Position numbers and translations under genes: made by a program | From: Ruegeria conchae | GTDB lineage: Bacteria > Pseudomonadota > Alphaproteobacteria > Rhodobacterales > Rhodobacteraceae | Assembly: GCF_000192475.1 (NCBI RefSeq) | Contig: NZ_AEYW01000018.1 | Location: forward strand, 186,001-250,000 | DNA: 64,000 nucleotides | Direction of reading: 5' to 3' | The notes under the pieces: model-generated | Databases searched by the model: none | The model's input: the letters and a program-made list of their open reading frames with translations, nothing else | What the model was told of the DNA's origin: nothing | In this document: positions 44,859-54,804 of the stretch, one piece after another | How the letters are laid out: every line of letters begins with the position of its first letter | How positions within the stretch are numbered: position 1 is the stretch's first letter

Positions 44859-45271
44859 AATGCAGCCACCAATGCCATAAGGCCGAGAACGGCCATGCAG
44901 GCCCACCCAACTACATAAGACACAGAGCGAACCCCGCTATGCGGTTTGCCGATCCCGCGCAGATGGATCACCAGCATGACCACCCGCGCTAACAGCGCGA
45001 CCGAGGCCAGCAGGTTCACCCAGAACGGGCTGACACCCAGCAGAATTGCCGCAACTGTAACGGTCAAAAACGCAGGCAGCGTTTCAGTACCGTTCAGATA
45101 CGCGCGGTTCAAACGATAAGCCTTGTCAGAATAGTCCTGATCCGGGGTCGCCCCTGGTGCCAGCCCCTTGCCGGCTTTTGCGAGCGCCGAAAACGGCGAC
45201 ATGAACAAAACGATCAGGGTGAAAATCACCAATGACGCAATTGCGTGGGAATATTCGGCGTAGGCTTCCAT
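44855..45271 (-). CDS. MAPEG-family membrane protein
   Basis: A 138-aa protein with four membrane segments (AIASLVIFTLIVLFMSPFSA; LPAFLTVTVAAILLGVSPFW; LASVALLARVVMLVIHLRGI; VSYVVGWACMAVLGLMALVA). The family includes eukaryotic glutathione-dependent eicosanoid enzymes, while bacterial members are of unknown substrate. It starts 5 bp after nuoF and overlaps the DUF3291 start, so it is expressed with complex I. Confidence 0.85.
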   Translation of the reverse strand: MEAYAEYSHAIASLVIFTLIVLFMSPFSALAKAGKGLAPGATPDQDYSDKAYRLNRAYLNGTETLPAFLTVTVAAILLGVSPFWVNLLASVALLARVVMLVIHLRGIGKPHSGVRSVSYVVGWACMAVLGLMALVAAF

Positions 45272-45276
45272 CAGGT

Positions 45277-46578
45277 TTACTCCGCTGCCATCGCACCCAT
45301 ACGGCCCGATTTCTGAGCCTTGATGCGGTCTTCGATCTCTTCCCGGAAATTACGGATAAGGCCTTGGATTGGCCAAGCGGCGGCATCGCCAAGCGCGCAG
45401 ATTGTGTGGCCCTCGACCTGTTTGGTGACGTCGAAGAGCATATCGATCTCCTCCAGCTCGGCTTCGCCACGTACAAGACGATCCATCACACGCATCATCC
45501 AGCCAGTGCCTTCACGGCAAGGCGTGCACTGACCACAGCTTTCGTGCTTGTAGAACTTCGACAACCGCCAGATCGCTTTGATGATATCCGTGGACTTGTC
45601 CATCACAATCACAGCGGCTGTACCCAGACCCGAACCCAACTCTCCGCGCAGATAATCGAAATCCATGATCGCATCGCGCATGTTTTCGCCGCGCACGCAC
45701 GGCACCGACGAGCCACCGGGGATCACCGCCAGCAGATTGTCCCAGCCGCCGCGAATACCGCCGCAATGGGTTTCAATCAGTTCTTCGAAGGAAATCGACA
45801 TCGCTTCTTCGACGACACAGGGGTTGTTCACATGGCCCGAGATCGCAAACAGCTTTGTGCCCGCGTTGTTCTGACGGCCAAAGCCTGCGAACCAGTCGGC
45901 GCCCCGGCGCAGGATGGTCGGCACAACGGCAATCGATTCCACATTGTTCACCGTGGTCGGGCAGCCATAAAGGCCCGCGCCTGCCGGGAACGGAGGCTTC
46001 ATCCGCGGCATGCCCTTCTTGCCCTCAAGGCTTTCAATCAGAGCTGTTTCCTCGCCGCAGATATACGCACCCGCCCCGTGATGCAGGAACAAGTCGAAAT
46101 CCCAGCCGGAACCAGCGGCATTCTTCCCAAGCAGACCCGCGTCATAGGCTTCGTCAATCGCGGCCTGCAGAGCCTCACGCTCGCGGATGTATTCGCCGCG
46201 CAGGTAGATGTAGCAAGTATGCGCGTTCATTGCGAAAGACGCGATCAGGCACCCCTCGATCAGCGTGTGCGGATCATGACGCATAATCTCGCGGTCTTTG
46301 CAGGTGCCCGGCTCGGATTCATCTGCGTTCACAACCAGATAGGCCGGACGTCCGTCGCTTTCTTTGGGCATGAACGACCATTTCAAGCCGGTAGGGAAGC
46401 CCGCCCCGCCGCGACCGCGCAGCCCCGAATCCTTCATTGTCTGGATGATCCAGTCACGGCCATTTTTGATCAGGCCAGCTGTGCCGTCCCAATGCCCGCG
46501 GGCTTGCGCGCCTTTCAGCGTGCGCTCATGCATCCCGTAGATGTTGGTAAAGATCCGGTCCTGATCCTTCAGCATCAT
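45277..46578 (-). CDS. nuoF: NADH:quinone oxidoreductase subunit F
   Basis: A 433-aa subunit that binds FMN and [21 protein letters not shown] gives the NADH/FMN site at about residues 60-76, and [15 protein letters not shown] gives the N3 [4Fe-4S] cluster (with the later Cys in [12 protein letters not shown]). It receives hydride from NADH and passes electrons to NuoE and NuoG clusters. It is 9 bp after a 73-aa membrane-protein gene. Confidence 0.98.
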   Translation of the reverse strand: MMLKDQDRIFTNIYGMHERTLKGAQARGHWDGTAGLIKNGRDWIIQTMKDSGLRGRGGAGFPTGLKWSFMPKESDGRPAYLVVNADESEPGTCKDREIMRHDPHTLIEGCLIASFAMNAHTCYIYLRGEYIREREALQAAIDEAYDAGLLGKNAAGSGWDFDLFLHHGAGAYICGEETALIESLEGKKGMPRMKPPFPAGAGLYGCPTTVNNVESIAVVPTILRRGADWFAGFGRQNNAGTKLFAISGHVNNPCVVEEAMSISFEELIETHCGGIRGGWDNLLAVIPGGSSVPCVRGENMRDAIMDFDYLRGELGSGLGTAAVIVMDKSTDIIKAIWRLSKFYKHESCGQCTPCREGTGWMMRVMDRLVRGEAELEEIDMLFDVTKQVEGHTICALGDAAAWPIQGLIRNFREEIEDRIKAQKSGRMGAMAAE

Positions 46579-46587
46579 GTCTTACCT

Positions 46588-46809
46588 TCAGCTGTCCTGA
46601 CGCATGCGCCAGAGTTGAAATATGTTCACACCTGCATAGATGAATCCCGCAAGAGCAGCGAAATCAAACAGCAGCGCATAGCGCCCCGGCAAACCCATTG
46701 CGGGGCCTATGAACAAGGTCATGCCAAGCCAAAGCACCATCGTAACGGCGATGACGATGCCTATGTGACGACCCTTGCGGGCTATGGCGTGTTCCCTGTC
46801 TTTATCCAT
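46588..46809 (-). CDS. DUF5337-like small membrane protein in the nuo operon
   Basis: A 73-aa protein with two membrane helices (HIGIVIAVTMVLWLGMTLFIG and YALLFDFAALAGFIYAGVNIF). It begins with charged residues (MDKDREHAIARKGR) and ends RMRQDS. Similar small proteins lie between nuoE and nuoF in related bacteria. The role is unknown; perhaps complex I assembly. Confidence 0.8.
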   Translation of the reverse strand: MDKDREHAIARKGRHIGIVIAVTMVLWLGMTLFIGPAMGLPGRYALLFDFAALAGFIYAGVNIFQLWRMRQDS

Positions 46810-46839
46810 CTCGTCCTGGTGCCCCGCACGGGCACCTGC

Positions 46840-47940
46840 TTAGTCCTCGTAAGTGCCATCTTCCTTGGCACGTTTAGCGAATTCGGTTTCTTCACCAGCT
46901 GCCAGTTTTGCAGCCTGTTCGATCCATCCGTCCCGTTCGATCCGGCCTTTGAATTTCAGGCGCGTGTCGACCCAGGCCACATGCTCTGATGTCCATGCAG
47001 CAATCTGGTCGAAGTGGAAAAAGCCCAGCTCGTTCAGAGTCTCTTCCAGCTTTGGACCTACGCCCTTCAGCATTTTCAGATCATCAGGCTTGCCATCCCG
47101 TGCAACAGACAGCGTTTCGGGCTGTTCCTCTTTCGCCGCTTTCGCCTCAGCTGCCTGTTTCACTGCAGGTTTCGCCGAGGCTGGCGCTTTTGGCGGTTTC
47201 GGAGCAGCTTTGGTTGCAGCAGCTTTGCCATCCTTGCCCAGCCACGGGGTCAGGATTGGAACCTCGGTTCCGTCAATACGCTTGACGGTATCGCCCAGTT
47301 CGCTCGCAAGCTGAACACTGGCGTTGTATTGCGTCCGGCCACTGTCATACTCCGTCAGGCTGGTCAGCCCTTTCAGAGGTTCCGCCGCATACCGACCATT
47401 CTGCGGACCCGGAGTCGGGACTTTGCCCGACACCAGATCATCAAGAATCTTGCCAAAGCTCTCGGTCGTCAGGTCTTCGTAGTAATCCTTGCCGATCTGA
47501 GCCATCGGCGCGTTGGTGCAGGACCCAAGGCATTCAACCTCTTCCCAGCTCAGCTTGCCGTCATCGGACAGTTCATGCGGCTTTGCAGCGATCTTTTCCT
47601 TGCAGACAGCAATCAGATCCTCTGCTCCGCAGATCATGCAGGATGTCGTGCCGCACACCTGAATATGCGCGACCGAACCAACCGGCTGCAGTTGGAACAT
47701 GAAGTAGAACGAAGCAACCTCAAGCACGCGGATATAGGCCATACCAAGCATGTCGGCGACCGATTCGATCGCCGGACGGCTCAACCAGCCCTCCTGCTCC
47801 TGCGCGCGCCACAGCAGCGGGATGACCGCACTGGCCTGACGCCCCTCGGGATATTTGGTTATTTGCGCTTCGGCCCATTGCTGGTTAGCAGCGGTGAAGG
47901 CGAAACTTTCGGGTTGTTCGGCGTGAAGACGGCGGAGCAT
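46840..47940 (-). CDS. nuoE: NADH:quinone oxidoreductase subunit E with C-terminal helix-hairpin-helix-like extension
   Basis: A 366-aa subunit; ordinary NuoE is about 160-200 aa. The N-terminal thioredoxin-like domain carries [2Fe-2S] N1a through [10 protein letters not shown] and [11 protein letters not shown] Lys/Ala/Pro-rich linker (about 235-280) leads to a C-terminal domain (about 285-366: [47 protein letters not shown]) like the HhH-type tails found on some alphaproteobacterial L21 proteins. Its ATG overlaps the nuoD stop (TAATG). Confidence 0.95.
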   Translation of the reverse strand: MLRRLHAEQPESFAFTAANQQWAEAQITKYPEGRQASAVIPLLWRAQEQEGWLSRPAIESVADMLGMAYIRVLEVASFYFMFQLQPVGSVAHIQVCGTTSCMICGAEDLIAVCKEKIAAKPHELSDDGKLSWEEVECLGSCTNAPMAQIGKDYYEDLTTESFGKILDDLVSGKVPTPGPQNGRYAAEPLKGLTSLTEYDSGRTQYNASVQLASELGDTVKRIDGTEVPILTPWLGKDGKAAATKAAPKPPKAPASAKPAVKQAAEAKAAKEEQPETLSVARDGKPDDLKMLKGVGPKLEETLNELGFFHFDQIAAWTSEHVAWVDTRLKFKGRIERDGWIEQAAKLAAGEETEFAKRAKEDGTYED

Positions 47941-49163
47941 TAGCGGTCAATCTCTCCAAATACGACGTCCATGGTGCCGATAATCGCGGCGACGTCGGCC
48001 AGTTGGTGGCCTCCGGCAACGTGGTCCATGGCTTGTAGATGCAGGAACCCCGGCGCGCGGAGTTTGGCGCGATAGGGTTTGTTGGTGCCGTCGGCGACCA
48101 GATAGACGCCGAATTCGCCCTTGGGGGCCTCGACGGCGGCGTAGACTTCGCCCGCGGGGACGTGGAAGCCTTCGGTATAAAGCTTGAAGTGATGGATCAG
48201 GCTTTCCATCGAGGTCTTCATGTCTGAGCGTTTCGGCGGGGTGATCTTGCCGCGTGCCAGAACGTCGCCTGGGCAGTCGCGAATTTTGGCGATGGCCTGG
48301 CGGATGATCAGCAGCGACTGGCGCATCTCTTCCATGCGCACCAGATAACGGTCATAGCAGTCACCGTTCTTGCCGACGGGGATCTGGAACTCGAACTCGT
48401 CATAGCATTCATAGGGCTGCGCGCGACGCAGGTCCCATGCCAGACCCGAGCCACGGACCATAACGCCCGAGAAGCCGTATTTTTGAATGTCATCCTCAGT
48501 CACCACACCGATATCGGCGTTGCGCTGTTTGAAGATGCGGTTTTCGGTCAGCAGACCGTCGATATCATCGAGAACAGCGGGGAATTCGTGGCTCCACGCC
48601 TCGATATCGTCCAGCAGTTCCGGCGGCAGGTCCTGATGAACGCCACCGGGGCGGAAATAAGCTGCGTGCAGGCGGGCACCGCAGGCACGCTCGTAGAACA
48701 CCATCAGCTTTTCGCGCTCTTCAAAGCCCCAAAGCGGTGGGGTCAGCGCGCCGACGTCCATGGCCTGAGTGGTCACGTTCAACAGGTGGTTAAGAATACG
48801 GCCGATCTCGGAATAGAGGACCCGGATCAGAGAACCGCGACGCGGCACTTCAACCCCGGTCAGCTTTTCGATGGCCAGACACCACGCATGTTCCTGGTTC
48901 ATCGGCGCCACGTAATCCAGCCGGTCGAAATACGGCAGGTTCTGCAGATACGTCCGGCTTTCCATCAGCTTTTCGGTGCCACGGTGCAGCAGGCCGATAT
49001 GCGGATCACAACGCTCGACGATCTCACCGTCCAGCTCAAGCACAAGACGCAGAACTCCGTGCGCCGCAGGGTGTTGCGGGCCGAAGTTGATGTTGAAGTT
49101 GCGGATCTTCTGTTCCCCGCTCAGCGCGTCCGTGCTGCCGTCATCGTATCTTGAGCCGTCCAT
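47940..49163 (-). CDS. nuoD: NADH:quinone oxidoreductase subunit D
   Basis: A 407-aa subunit from the ATG at 49163, which overlaps the stop of the preceding 41-codon gene by one base (TGATG); a TTG three bases upstream is less likely. It has the [NiFe]-hydrogenase large-subunit-like fold: [31 protein letters not shown] and [15 protein letters not shown], and the C-terminus [12 protein letters not shown]. It forms the quinone-reducing site with NuoB. Confidence 0.97.
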   Translation of the reverse strand: MDGSRYDDGSTDALSGEQKIRNFNINFGPQHPAAHGVLRLVLELDGEIVERCDPHIGLLHRGTEKLMESRTYLQNLPYFDRLDYVAPMNQEHAWCLAIEKLTGVEVPRRGSLIRVLYSEIGRILNHLLNVTTQAMDVGALTPPLWGFEEREKLMVFYERACGARLHAAYFRPGGVHQDLPPELLDDIEAWSHEFPAVLDDIDGLLTENRIFKQRNADIGVVTEDDIQKYGFSGVMVRGSGLAWDLRRAQPYECYDEFEFQIPVGKNGDCYDRYLVRMEEMRQSLLIIRQAIAKIRDCPGDVLARGKITPPKRSDMKTSMESLIHHFKLYTEGFHVPAGEVYAAVEAPKGEFGVYLVADGTNKPYRAKLRAPGFLHLQAMDHVAGGHQLADVAAIIGTMDVVFGEIDR

Positions 49164-49288
49164 CAACGCCCTCGTTTCTTCTTCGCTTCGGCCCGAACCC
49201 GGACCTTTTCCGCCTCAGCCGCTTTGGCAGCAGCCCCGGCCAGCAGAACCCCCAGCGCCCCCAACGCGATCAGCTCCCCCAGACCCAT
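49163..49288 (-). CDS. Tiny membrane/basic protein gene before nuoD
   Basis: A 41-aa frame ([18 protein letters not shown], then a charged Lys/Arg/Glu-rich tail [18 protein letters not shown]). It has one N-terminal hydrophobic helix and a basic tail. It is joined to the upstream tiny gene and to nuoD by one-base TGATG overlaps, so it should be translated in the operon. No family is recognised. Confidence 0.65.
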   Translation of the reverse strand: MGLGELIALGALGVLLAGAAAKAAEAEKVRVRAEAKKKRGR

Positions 49289-49461
49289 CAGCGACGCTCC
49301 AGCTCTTGCAGTTTAAGCCCGACCCACCACAGCAACGCGATCGTGCCAAAGGGAACCAGACAGAGCAGGCACCAGTATTTGTTGATCCCGAAAAACGGCA
49401 ATATCTTCACCATCGGAATGATGGTCAGTGCAGACAGGATCAGCCACCAGATGCCACCCAT
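49288..49461 (-). CDS. Tiny membrane protein gene after nuoC
   Basis: A 57-aa frame starting on the nuoC stop (TAATG). Two hydrophobic helices are seen: GGIWWLILSALTIIPMVK and YWCLLCLVPFGTIALLWWVG, with a CLLC pair, and the end is LKLQELERR. Its stop overlaps the next tiny gene (TGATG). Its composition fits a real two-helix membrane peptide, possibly an accessory or assembly subunit of complex I. Confidence 0.68.
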   Translation of the reverse strand: MGGIWWLILSALTIIPMVKILPFFGINKYWCLLCLVPFGTIALLWWVGLKLQELERR

Positions 49462-50066
49462 TATTCAGTCTCCTGTTTTTCATCCCCCGGAAGAATGTAG
49501 TTCGCACCTTCCCACGGGGACATGAAATCAAACTGACGGTATTCCTGCACCAGCGACACAGGTTCATAGACCACGCGCTTTTGCGCCTCGTCGTAGCGAA
49601 CTTCGGTATAACCGGTGGTCGGAAAATCCTTGCGCAGCGGATAGCCGCGGAACCCATAGTCGGTCAGGATGCGCCGCAAATCGGGATGACCCGAGAACAA
49701 GATGCCGAACATGTCGAACACCTCACGCTCGAACCAGTTGGCCGAGGGGTGAACGTCGACAATTGAAGGCACCATATCTTCTTCACGGATCGACACCCGC
49801 AGGCGGATGCGCTGGTTCTGGTACATCGACAGAAAGTGATAAACCACATCAAACCGCTTGGCGCGTTCGGGGTAGTCGACACCGGTAATGTCCACCAGCG
49901 TTGAGAACTGGCAACTGCGGTCAGACTTCAGGAATTCGATGAATTCCACAAGATTCGACGGGGCCACATCGACGTTCAGCTCACCATGCGTCACGTCCCA
50001 GGACAGAACGCAATCGGTTCGTTTTAGCTCCAACTGCGCGCCGAGTTCTTTGAGTGTTTCGCTCAT
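49461..50066 (-). CDS. nuoC: NADH:quinone oxidoreductase subunit C
   Basis: A 201-aa peripheral subunit. It has the signature [60 protein letters not shown] (in pieces) and [13 protein letters not shown]. It supports the connecting module without binding a cluster. It lies 12 bp after nuoB. nuoC is separate from nuoD here, unlike the fused nuoCD of E. coli. Confidence 0.97.
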   Translation of the reverse strand: MSETLKELGAQLELKRTDCVLSWDVTHGELNVDVAPSNLVEFIEFLKSDRSCQFSTLVDITGVDYPERAKRFDVVYHFLSMYQNQRIRLRVSIREEDMVPSIVDVHPSANWFEREVFDMFGILFSGHPDLRRILTDYGFRGYPLRKDFPTTGYTEVRYDEAQKRVVYEPVSLVQEYRQFDFMSPWEGANYILPGDEKQETE

Positions 50067-50078
50067 CTGCCCTCTCCC

Positions 50079-50603
50079 TCAGCGTACAATGGTGCCGGTA
50101 CGGCGTATTTTGCGCTGCAACTGCATCAGGCCATACAGCAACGCCTCAGCGGTTGGAGGGCAGCCGGGCACGTAGATGTCCACCGGAACAACCCGGTCGC
50201 AACCGCGCACGACAGAATAGGAATAGTGGTAATAACCACCGCCATTGGCGCAGGAGCCCATCGAGATCACATAGCGCGGCTCGGGCATCTGGTCGTAAAC
50301 TTTACGCAGCGCTGGGGCCATCTTGTTGGTCAGGGTTCCGGCCACGATCATCACATCCGACTGACGCGGGGACGCTCGGGGGGCAATGCCAAACCGTTCC
50401 GCATCATAACGCGGCATCGAGGTATGCATCATCTCGACCGCGCAGCAGGCCAGACCAAAGGTCATCCAGTGCAAGCTACCGGTACGGGCCCAGTTGATGA
50501 TGTCTTCGGTCGAGGTCAGCAGGAAACCTTTGTCCTGCAGCTCGGCGTTCAGGGCCTGGGTGGCGACTTCTTTGTCGACGCCCGCGGTGTTTGCGCCCGT
50601 CAT
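50079..50603 (-). CDS. nuoB: NADH:quinone oxidoreductase subunit B
   Basis: A 174-aa subunit from the ATG at 50603 ([13 protein letters not shown]), which overlaps the nuoA stop by one base (TGATG). An in-frame ATG at 50612 is also possible. It holds cluster N2 through [28 protein letters not shown] and [15 protein letters not shown]2 passes electrons to quinone at the NuoD/NuoH interface. Confidence 0.97.
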   Translation of the reverse strand: MTGANTAGVDKEVATQALNAELQDKGFLLTSTEDIINWARTGSLHWMTFGLACCAVEMMHTSMPRYDAERFGIAPRASPRQSDVMIVAGTLTNKMAPALRKVYDQMPEPRYVISMGSCANGGGYYHYSYSVVRGCDRVVPVDIYVPGCPPTAEALLYGLMQLQRKIRRTGTIVR

Positions 50604-50968
50604 CACTCCCATTCCAGGGCCCCTTTCTTCCATTCATAGGCAAAGCCGATGGTCAGCACCGCCAGAAACACCATCATGGACCAAAACCCAACATCGCTGA
50701 TGTCTTTGAAGCCAACGGCCCAAGGAAACAGGAAGGCGATTTCCAGATCGAAGATGATGAAGAGAATCGCGACCAGATAGAATCGGACGTCGAATTTCAT
50801 CCGCGCATCGTCGAATGCGTTAAAGCCACATTCATATGCACTGACTTTTTCAGGGTCTGGATTGCGGACGGCAAGCACCACAGCAGCGAGAATCAAGACG
50901 ATTCCAAGGCCTACAGCGACGGCCAGAAACACCAGGATCGGGAGGTACTCCCGCAACAGGTCTTCCAC
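50603..50968 (-). CDS. nuoA: NADH:quinone oxidoreductase subunit A
   Basis: A 121-aa subunit with three membrane helices ([61 protein letters not shown]). The start is a GTG at 50968 (VEDLLREYL), set by an AAGGAG box six bases upstream; an ATG-type frame extends further but has no family likeness. It opens the nuo operon. The 180 bp between this gene and the enoyl-CoA hydratase region should hold the operon promoter, though I see no clear consensus. Confidence 0.95.
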   Translation of the reverse strand: MEDLLREYLPILVFLAVAVGLGIVLILAAVVLAVRNPDPEKVSAYECGFNAFDDARMKFDVRFYLVAILFIIFDLEIAFLFPWAVGFKDISDVGFWSMMVFLAVLTIGFAYEWKKGALEWE

Positions 50969-51150
50969 GTATAGCTCCTTTCCTGCGCATGTCCCGAAAG
51001 GGTGCGCCGTCAATTGGCGTGTTGACTGGACATTCTCTATCTCTGTGGGGTCAGAGGGTCAACCGAACAGAAACGCGCAGATGGGCATTATTACAATCGC
51101 CCAGCAGGCTATGGCTTAGAATACCTTGAAACGGCCCGACGCGGCTAAAC

Positions 51151-51933
51151 CTACCTATTCCATGCAGGTTTTCGTTTGTCGAAAAAGGCCCTGATTCCCT
51201 CTTGCGCCTCGTCGGTTTCCCAACGCGTTACCAGCTGTCGAATGGTGTGGTCGATCACAGCATCGTCAATGCGTGGTCCCAGCGATTGGATCAATTGCTT
51301 TGCCGAAGAAACAGCGCCTGGCGCGCAGGATAGATAGGGACGCACTTCGGCCTCGACCGCCTCTGCCAAGGCATCAGCGGGCACCGCGCACGCCAACAAG
51401 CCCAGCTCGACAGCCTCCGCTGCATCAAAGAGACGTGCGGACATGAAGACCCGCCGCGACCTTGCCTCACCCATACGAGCAATAACATAGGGGCCAATCG
51501 TGGCCGGGATCAGGCCAAGTCGCGTTTCGGTCAGGCCCATCTTCAGGCTATCCACCCCGATCGCCACATCACAGACCGAGGCCATTCCCACTCCACCACC
51601 AAACGCATTGCCCTGCAATGCGCCAATCAGAGGCTTGGGCAGCGTATTCAGGGCATTCAGCATCTCGGCCAGCTTGCGCGCCTCGGTGAAGCGCGTATCG
51701 GGATCGGCGGCCATTTGCGCCTGCATCCAACCCAGATCACCCCCGGCGCAAAAGCTTTTGCCTGACGCGGCCAGAACCACCACCCGGACAGCTTCATCAC
51801 TGGCCAGTTGCCCGGCGGCTTGTGTCAGTTCAGCAATCATCTGCGCCGACAGCGCATTGTGCTTCTCTGGTCGATCCAGCGTTAACGTGGCTACGCCGCG
51901 ACCATCTGTCTTTAAAGTTATCGTTTCGTACAT
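51151..51933 (-). CDS. Enoyl-CoA hydratase/isomerase (probable methylglutaconyl-CoA hydratase)
   Basis: A 260-aa crotonase-fold protein. The oxyanion-hole region reads GALQGNAFGGGVGMASVCDVAIG and the second ETRLGLIPATIGPYVIAR. It should hydrate 3-methylglutaconyl-CoA to HMG-CoA, because it lies 2 bp after HMG-CoA lyase in the leucine cluster. The Glu residues in the active site (near GMTETRLG) agree with hydratases. Substrate assignment rests on context. Confidence 0.9.
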   Translation of the reverse strand: MYETITLKTDGRGVATLTLDRPEKHNALSAQMIAELTQAAGQLASDEAVRVVVLAASGKSFCAGGDLGWMQAQMAADPDTRFTEARKLAEMLNALNTLPKPLIGALQGNAFGGGVGMASVCDVAIGVDSLKMGLTETRLGLIPATIGPYVIARMGEARSRRVFMSARLFDAAEAVELGLLACAVPADALAEAVEAEVRPYLSCAPGAVSSAKQLIQSLGPRIDDAVIDHTIRQLVTRWETDEAQEGIRAFFDKRKPAWNR

Positions 51934-51935
51934 TT

Positions 51936-52790
51936 CTATTCCGCTCGCATAGCCCGCGCCATGTCTGCAGCTTCTTCCAGCACAGACGCGTCCAATCCGG
52001 TTTCATATCCCAACCGTTCCAGATGCGCGGCCACCGCTTCGGTTGCCACATTACCCGCTGCACCTGGCGCATAGGGGCAACCCCCAAGCCCGCCGACGGC
52101 GGCATCAAACACCCGTACACCCAGCGCCAAAGAAGCATCGATATTGTCGATCGCCCGCCCGTTGGTGTCATGGAAATGCCCAGCAAGCCGAGTGACCGGG
52201 ACCCGTTCGCGCACGGCCAACAGCATATGCGCGATCTTGTCCGGGGTCCCCTGCCCAATCGTATCGCCCAGCGAAATCTCGTAGCAGCCATGCGCGAACA
52301 ATGCGTCCGCCACCTCAGCCACTTTTTCAGGCGGGGTCGGGCCGTCATAGGGGCAATCAGTCACGCAGGACACATAACCACGCACGGGCAAATCGATATG
52401 CCGCGCGGCCTCAAGGATCGGCACGAACCGTTCGATGGATTCAGCGATGGTCGCGTTGATATTCGCTTTCGAGAACCCCTCGGACGCTGACGCAAACACC
52501 GCGATCTCATCCGCCTTGGCCGCCAAGGCATCCTCATACCCGCGCAAATTCGGCGTCAGCGCCGCATAGCGTACGCCTTCAGTCCGCGTTATTCCGGCCA
52601 GAACCTCACCGCTGCCCGCCATTTGCGGCACCCATTTGGGTGAGACAAAGCTTGCAACCTCAATCCGGTTGAACCCGCAACGGCTGAGGCAATCGACCAA
52701 GGCGATTTTTTTTGCCACCGGGATCTCGCGCTGCTCGTTCTGCAGGCCGTCGCGTGGCCCGACCTCGAAAATCTCGACCCGTTCTTTCAT
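51936..52790 (-). CDS. Hydroxymethylglutaryl-CoA lyase
   Basis: A 284-aa TIM-barrel lyase that splits HMG-CoA to acetyl-CoA and acetoacetate. EVGPRDGLQNEQREIP is at residues 5-20, HFHDTNGRAIDNI carries the metal His, and GLGGCPYAPGAAGN contains the catalytic Cys. It lies 80 bp after the MCC alpha gene and ends at the hydratase gene. It is the last step of leucine breakdown. Confidence 0.95.
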   Translation of the reverse strand: MKERVEIFEVGPRDGLQNEQREIPVAKKIALVDCLSRCGFNRIEVASFVSPKWVPQMAGSGEVLAGITRTEGVRYAALTPNLRGYEDALAAKADEIAVFASASEGFSKANINATIAESIERFVPILEAARHIDLPVRGYVSCVTDCPYDGPTPPEKVAEVADALFAHGCYEISLGDTIGQGTPDKIAHMLLAVRERVPVTRLAGHFHDTNGRAIDNIDASLALGVRVFDAAVGGLGGCPYAPGAAGNVATEAVAAHLERLGYETGLDASVLEEAADMARAMRAE

Positions 52791-52869
52791 CAGCGCATCC
52801 CTTCCCGGTTTCTTATCGTTTCAATTACGGATGGCCCGACTGTGCCACGCAATCCACGGGCCGAACAGA

Positions 52870-54801
52870 TCAATCCTCGGCCAACCGAACCAGCGCTGCC
52901 CCAGCCTCGACCTGTGCGCCCGCTTCGGCCAGCACTTCTGCGACCACGCCATCGCGGGCGGCCAGCAGAGAATGCTCCATCTTCATCGCTTCCAGAATGG
53001 CCAGCCGGTCGCCTTCCTTCACCTCCAGCCCTGCCGAGGCAAAGACGGCTTTGACCAGACCTGGCATCGGCGCCTCGATCACATTGGTGTCGCCCCCCCC
53101 GCTTGCGTCGCGGTCCAGAGGATCAACAACCTCAAACACCTGCCCATAGTCGTCAAATACTGTGACCTGAGACCCGGCCATGACAACATTTGGCATAGGT
53201 GTCCCATCGATGGTCCAGCCAGCGCCACGGCGTTGCGCGATTAGCTGCGTGCCTTCGATCTCCCAAACCTGCCGATCCGGACCTTCGACCTGGACATCCA
53301 GATCAACAACCTCTCCATCCCGCAGCAATTGCGCAGCGCGATGTAATGGCGCCCATAGGGTAAAGCCCGTTTCTGATACCGTCTCGGCCAGACCCAGCGC
53401 CGTCATCGCTGCAGCCACGGTTGACGCGTTGCTTGCGCCAGCTTCCTGCACAAGATCGTCAAGGTCTCGCCCGATCAGCCCGGTATCCACGTCGCCCGAC
53501 GCAAACCCGCTGTGCCGCGTCAGAGCCCCAAGAAACGCAAGGTTGGTTACCGTCCCGGCAACTTCGGTTTGGCGCAAGACGCGGTGCAGGCTTTCCAAAG
53601 CAACCGCTCGCGTCGGGCCATGCACCACGACCTTGGCAATCATGGGATCGTACCAAGGGCTGATCGTATCCCCAGCCCGCACGCCGCTATCGGCGCGGCA
53701 CTCCGGCGGGAAGTGCAGATGGGTCAGCGTACCCGTCGCGGGCAGAAAACCCTTGGGAACGTCCTCGGCATAAAGCCGCGCCTCAAAGGAATGCCCGTTG
53801 ATCGACAAATCACCCTGCTGTTTCGGCAGGCTTTCACCCGCAGCTACCTGCAACTGCCATTCGACCAGATCGACACCCGTTATTGCCTCGGTCACCGGAT
53901 GTTCGACTTGCAGGCGCGTGTTCATCTCCATGAACCAAAACCGATCCGGGCGTAACCCGTCCGAAGCATCGACGATGAACTCAACCGTCCCTGCGCCCTT
54001 GTATCCAATCGCCTCTGCCGCACGCACGCCCGCCTGCCCCATCGCTTCGCGCATTTCAGCGGTCATGCCGGGGGCCGGAGCCTCTTCGATCACCTTCTGG
54101 TGCCGCCGCTGCAACGAGCAGTCGCGTTCAAACAGATGCACCGCTTGGGTGCCGTCACCGAATACCTGCACCTCGATATGACGTGGTTTGGCGACGAATT
54201 TCTCGACCAGCACGGCATCGTTACCGAAGGCCGTCTTGGCCTCACCGCGCGCGCTGTCCAAAGCAGCCGAGAACTCCTCGGGCTTCTCGACTAGACGCAT
54301 CCCTTTGCCGCCACCGCCTGCAACAGCTTTGATCAGAACAGGATAACCAATGGTTTCCGCCGCGCCTGCTAGGTGTTCGGGGTCTTGATTGTCGCCATGA
54401 TAGCCGGGCACAACCGGAACGCCCGCCTGCTCCATCAGAACCTTTGCTGCGTCCTTAAGGCCCATCTTGCGGATCGCGTCCGCCGATGGTCCGATGAAGG
54501 TCAGGCCTGCCGCCTCAACCGCATCCACGAAATCTGGATTCTCGGACAGAAAGCCATAGCCCGGGTGGATCGCCTGCGCGCCTGTATCCAGCGCCGCCTG
54601 AATGATCACATCACCCTTCAGATAACTGTCAGCTGGGGCCGCGCCGCCGATATGCACGGCCTCATCCGCCATCTGCACATGCTTGGCCGAGGCATCGGCA
54701 TCCGAATACACAGCCACGCAGGACACACCCATCTTCTGAGCCGTTTCCATCACCCGACAAGCAATCTCGCCTCGGTTAGCAATCAGGATTTTGTTGAACA
54801 T
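52870..54801 (-). CDS. mccA: Methylcrotonyl-CoA carboxylase biotin-containing (alpha) subunit
   Basis: A 643-aa subunit. Biotin-carboxylase domain with ATP-grasp fold at about residues 1-450 (NRGEIACRVMETAQKMG; KAVAGGGGKGMRLV; FMEMNTRLQVEHPVTEAITG). A biotin-carboxyl-carrier domain at the C-terminus has EAMKMEHS, whose Lys (about residue 607) is the biotin site. The cluster with mccB, HMG-CoA lyase and IVD marks it as MCC rather than propionyl-CoA carboxylase. birA at 32381 could biotinylate it. Confidence 0.95.
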   Translation of the reverse strand: MFNKILIANRGEIACRVMETAQKMGVSCVAVYSDADASAKHVQMADEAVHIGGAAPADSYLKGDVIIQAALDTGAQAIHPGYGFLSENPDFVDAVEAAGLTFIGPSADAIRKMGLKDAAKVLMEQAGVPVVPGYHGDNQDPEHLAGAAETIGYPVLIKAVAGGGGKGMRLVEKPEEFSAALDSARGEAKTAFGNDAVLVEKFVAKPRHIEVQVFGDGTQAVHLFERDCSLQRRHQKVIEEAPAPGMTAEMREAMGQAGVRAAEAIGYKGAGTVEFIVDASDGLRPDRFWFMEMNTRLQVEHPVTEAITGVDLVEWQLQVAAGESLPKQQGDLSINGHSFEARLYAEDVPKGFLPATGTLTHLHFPPECRADSGVRAGDTISPWYDPMIAKVVVHGPTRAVALESLHRVLRQTEVAGTVTNLAFLGALTRHSGFASGDVDTGLIGRDLDDLVQEAGASNASTVAAAMTALGLAETVSETGFTLWAPLHRAAQLLRDGEVVDLDVQVEGPDRQVWEIEGTQLIAQRRGAGWTIDGTPMPNVVMAGSQVTVFDDYGQVFEVVDPLDRDASGGGDTNVIEAPMPGLVKAVFASAGLEVKEGDRLAILEAMKMEHSLLAARDGVVAEVLAEAGAQVEAGAALVRLAED

Positions 54802-54804
54802 AGC

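Noticed and set aside
45232..46989. A 585-codon open frame on the plus strand opposite nuoF
   Set aside because: It is the antisense shadow of a conserved GC-rich gene (nuoF) and its neighbours. It is rich in His, Arg and Thr, has no family likeness and no ribosome site.
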